Made by a program: the position numbers and the translations under genes. DNA of 64,000 bases from an uncultured Myxococcales bacterium (GTDB lineage Bacteria > Myxococcota_A > UBA9042 > CAIXZC01). Shown here piece by piece: positions 62,895 to 64,000 of this stretch. A model generated the notes under the pieces. It was not told the origin of the DNA, made no database searches, and worked only from the letters and a program-made list of their open reading frames with translations. The stretch lies in contig CAITUV010000073.1 of the NCBI GenBank assembly GCA_903895725.1, forward strand, positions 62,001-126,000, read 5' to 3'. The first letter of the stretch is position 1. Each line of letters opens with the position of its first letter.

Positions 62895-63656
62895 ATGGAC
62901 GAGGGGCGCAATCCGACGTCGGACGGGAGTCGTCAGCGCCGTATGGACGCGGACGGCGGGGATGCCCGTGCCGATGCCGGGGTGCTGGGACGCATGCTGG
63001 CCGATCGGGGCATCGCCCTGGAGCCGGCCAAACTCGAGCAGCTGGCACGATTCCATGCCCTCCTCATCGACTCGAACCGCACGCACAACCTGACTCGCAT
63101 CTGGGGACTCGAGGACATCGTCCTGAAGCACTATGTGGACTGCCTGATGGTGCTCCGCTTCTTGCCGCAGCTTCCCTCTCCGCTGCTCGATCTGGGCAGT
63201 GGTGCCGGATTTCCCGGCGTGCTGCTGAAGATCGCTTCTCCGGGAACCGAGATCATCCTGGCCGAAGCGCAGCACAAGAAGGCCGACTTCCTGGACGAGG
63301 TCCGGGGCACGCTGGGGATGGCGGGGCTGACGGTCGTGTGCCGCAGCATCGATCGCAACCTGCACCTGCCCGTGCAGGGGGTGATCTCGCGAGCCGTCGA
63401 AGGCATCCGGGATACGTTGCGCCGCGTGCGGACCCTGGTGCCACCGGGGGGGCGTGTGATCTTCATGAAGGGTCCGTCGGTGGATGAAGAGAAGGCTGTG
63501 GCGATGCGTGCCGTGGGCGGGATCTTCGCCGAGGTGGCGGACCATCGGTACCTGCTGCCCGGGACCGAGATGGAGAGGCGGCTCGTGGTGTTTGAGAGGC
63601 AAGGTCCGGGGGCAGGGGCAGGGGCAGGGGCAGGGGGGGGGAATGGCAACGATTGA
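62895..63656 (+). CDS. rsmG: 16S rRNA (guanine527-N7)-methyltransferase
   Basis: A 253-aa GidB/RsmG methyltransferase with the SAM motif LLDLGSGAGFPGVLL, then AEAQHKKADFL, ISRAVEGI and a conserved core ending near residue 237. The last 15 residues are a Gly/Ala run coded by GGGGCA repeats and are not part of the family. The ATG at 62895 is 14 bases after valS. Residues 1-25 are not conserved, so the ATG at 62943 is possible. The 3' end overlaps the next gene by 14 bp. Confidence 0.93.
   Translation: MDEGRNPTSDGSRQRRMDADGGDARADAGVLGRMLADRGIALEPAKLEQLARFHALLIDSNRTHNLTRIWGLEDIVLKHYVDCLMVLRFLPQLPSPLLDLGSGAGFPGVLLKIASPGTEIILAEAQHKKADFLDEVRGTLGMAGLTVVCRSIDRNLHLPVQGVISRAVEGIRDTLRRVRTLVPPGGRVIFMKGPSVDEEKAVAMRAVGGIFAEVADHRYLLPGTEMERRLVVFERQGPGAGAGAGAGGGNGND
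63609..63641 (+). repeat. GGGGCA hexamer repeat with 9-G tract
   Basis: Four GGGGCA units (63609-63632) and then nine G (63633-63641) end two bases before the ATG of the last gene. Slippage in the G tract would shift only the tail of RsmG. Confidence 0.9.
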
Positions 63657-64000
63657 GAGTCTCTCCAATCCCCGCTTCAAGACGTGGAAGCGGCAGGCGG
63701 ACGGGGAGGTCAGGAAGACCGGCCGGACGCTGGTGGCCGGGGCCCGGGTGTGCCGGGAAGTGGTCGAGCGGCTGACGCCCGACCGAATGGCCTGGCTCCT
63801 GCCGTCAGGGTTCGAGGGGGAGTTGCCGGGGGCGGGGCGGGTCGAGCGGCACGTGCTGGCCCGGGGGCTGTTCGACGAACTGGACCGCTTCGGGACGGGG
63901 CATCCCCTCCTCGACGTCTGCGTGGAAGGGCTGGTGGAGCCTGTGGCAACGCCCGTTGACGGGCTGTTTCTCGTGCTGCCGCTGCAGGATCCGGTCAACG
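63643..64000 (+). CDS. SpoU/TrmH-family RNA methyltransferase, N-terminal part
   Basis: A gene cut by the window end after 119 codons. It begins MATIESLSNPRFKTWKRQ, typical of the substrate-binding domain of TrmH/RlmB-like 2'-O-methyltransferases. It reaches the start of the catalytic domain at GLFLVLPLQDPVN, which matches the family's DP-N motif region. The ATG directly follows the 9-G tract, which may double as a poor ribosome site. It overlaps rsmG by 14 bp. Confidence 0.82.
   Translation, partial: MATIESLSNPRFKTWKRQADGEVRKTGRTLVAGARVCREVVERLTPDRMAWLLPSGFEGELPGAGRVERHVLARGLFDELDRFGTGHPLLDVCVEGLVEPVATPVDGLFLVLPLQDPVN

Overview
This is a 64 kb, GC-rich window from a Gram-negative bacterium. 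The Gram-negative reading rests on Lol lipoprotein-export genes, about ten lipobox-bearing lipoproteins and an LD-carboxypeptidase. Gene content points to an uncultured relative of the Myxococcota or wider former Deltaproteobacteria. The signs are MopE-type CDGxDNDCDG repeats, large Cys-rich secreted proteins, two C-terminal tails resembling MYXO-CTERM sorting signals, a secreted caspase, and a TrmD-linked RNA methyltransferase. The taxonomy is an inference. I see no rRNA, tRNA, CRISPR array, intact insertion sequence or prophage.

Layout. 0.1-4.1 kb: transketolase, divergent from a VapBC toxin-antitoxin pair that is stop-start coupled to a TPR lipoprotein. 4.3-10.6 kb: a 1241-aa Cys-rich lipoprotein, divergent from a PEGA-domain envelope protein. 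10.7-14.9 kb: cysS-def-fmt and a HisC-like aminotransferase. 15.2-17.2 kb: a protein with 12-residue tandem repeats and a YihY-family membrane protein. 17.4-24.1 kb: a 1027-aa Cys-rich protein with a sorting-type tail, a PAS histidine kinase that lacks its histidine, a rhomboid protease and an AmgK-like kinase. 24.1-27.6 kb: a leftward run of a TlpA-like lipoprotein, an N-terminally extended DeoC and a Cys-repeat lipoprotein, leading into the kinase. 27.8-32.2 kb: a Zn-ribbon/AT-hook-like protein, a patatin, LdcA and a periplasmic propeller. 32.4-36.0 kb: the rpsP-khpA-trmD-methyltransferase-rplS-rnhB-yraN translation operon, without rimM. 36.1-44.3 kb: a propeller coupled to an NlpC/P60-like Cys-repeat protein, then three Cys-rich lipoproteins, one with four Kazal-like domains. 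44.5-47.5 kb: ECF sigma factor, zinc-finger anti-sigma factor and caspase. 47.6-55.6 kb: a leftward LeuA-like, lysS, lolC/E, lolD, histidine kinase run. 55.8-64 kb: dksA, two lipoproteins, a gene-free 0.6 kb, a low-complexity lipoprotein, then valS-rsmG-(trmH-like, cut by the window end).

The genes fall into two groups. One is housekeeping translation and cell-wall genes in tight operons, with many 4-nt ATGA overlaps. The other is an envelope layer of disulfide-rich proteins. Each of these is anchored either by an N-terminal lipid or by a C-terminal Cys/helix/Arg tail, never both. Many genes share a promoter form close to TTGACt, 17 nt, TAcAnT. The features most worth checking are the LolC/E protein with a 450-residue membrane extension, the DeoC with a possible encapsulation peptide plus five-Cys cluster, the histidine-less kinase next to a rhomboid, the Kazal lipoprotein and the sigma/anti-sigma/caspase operon.
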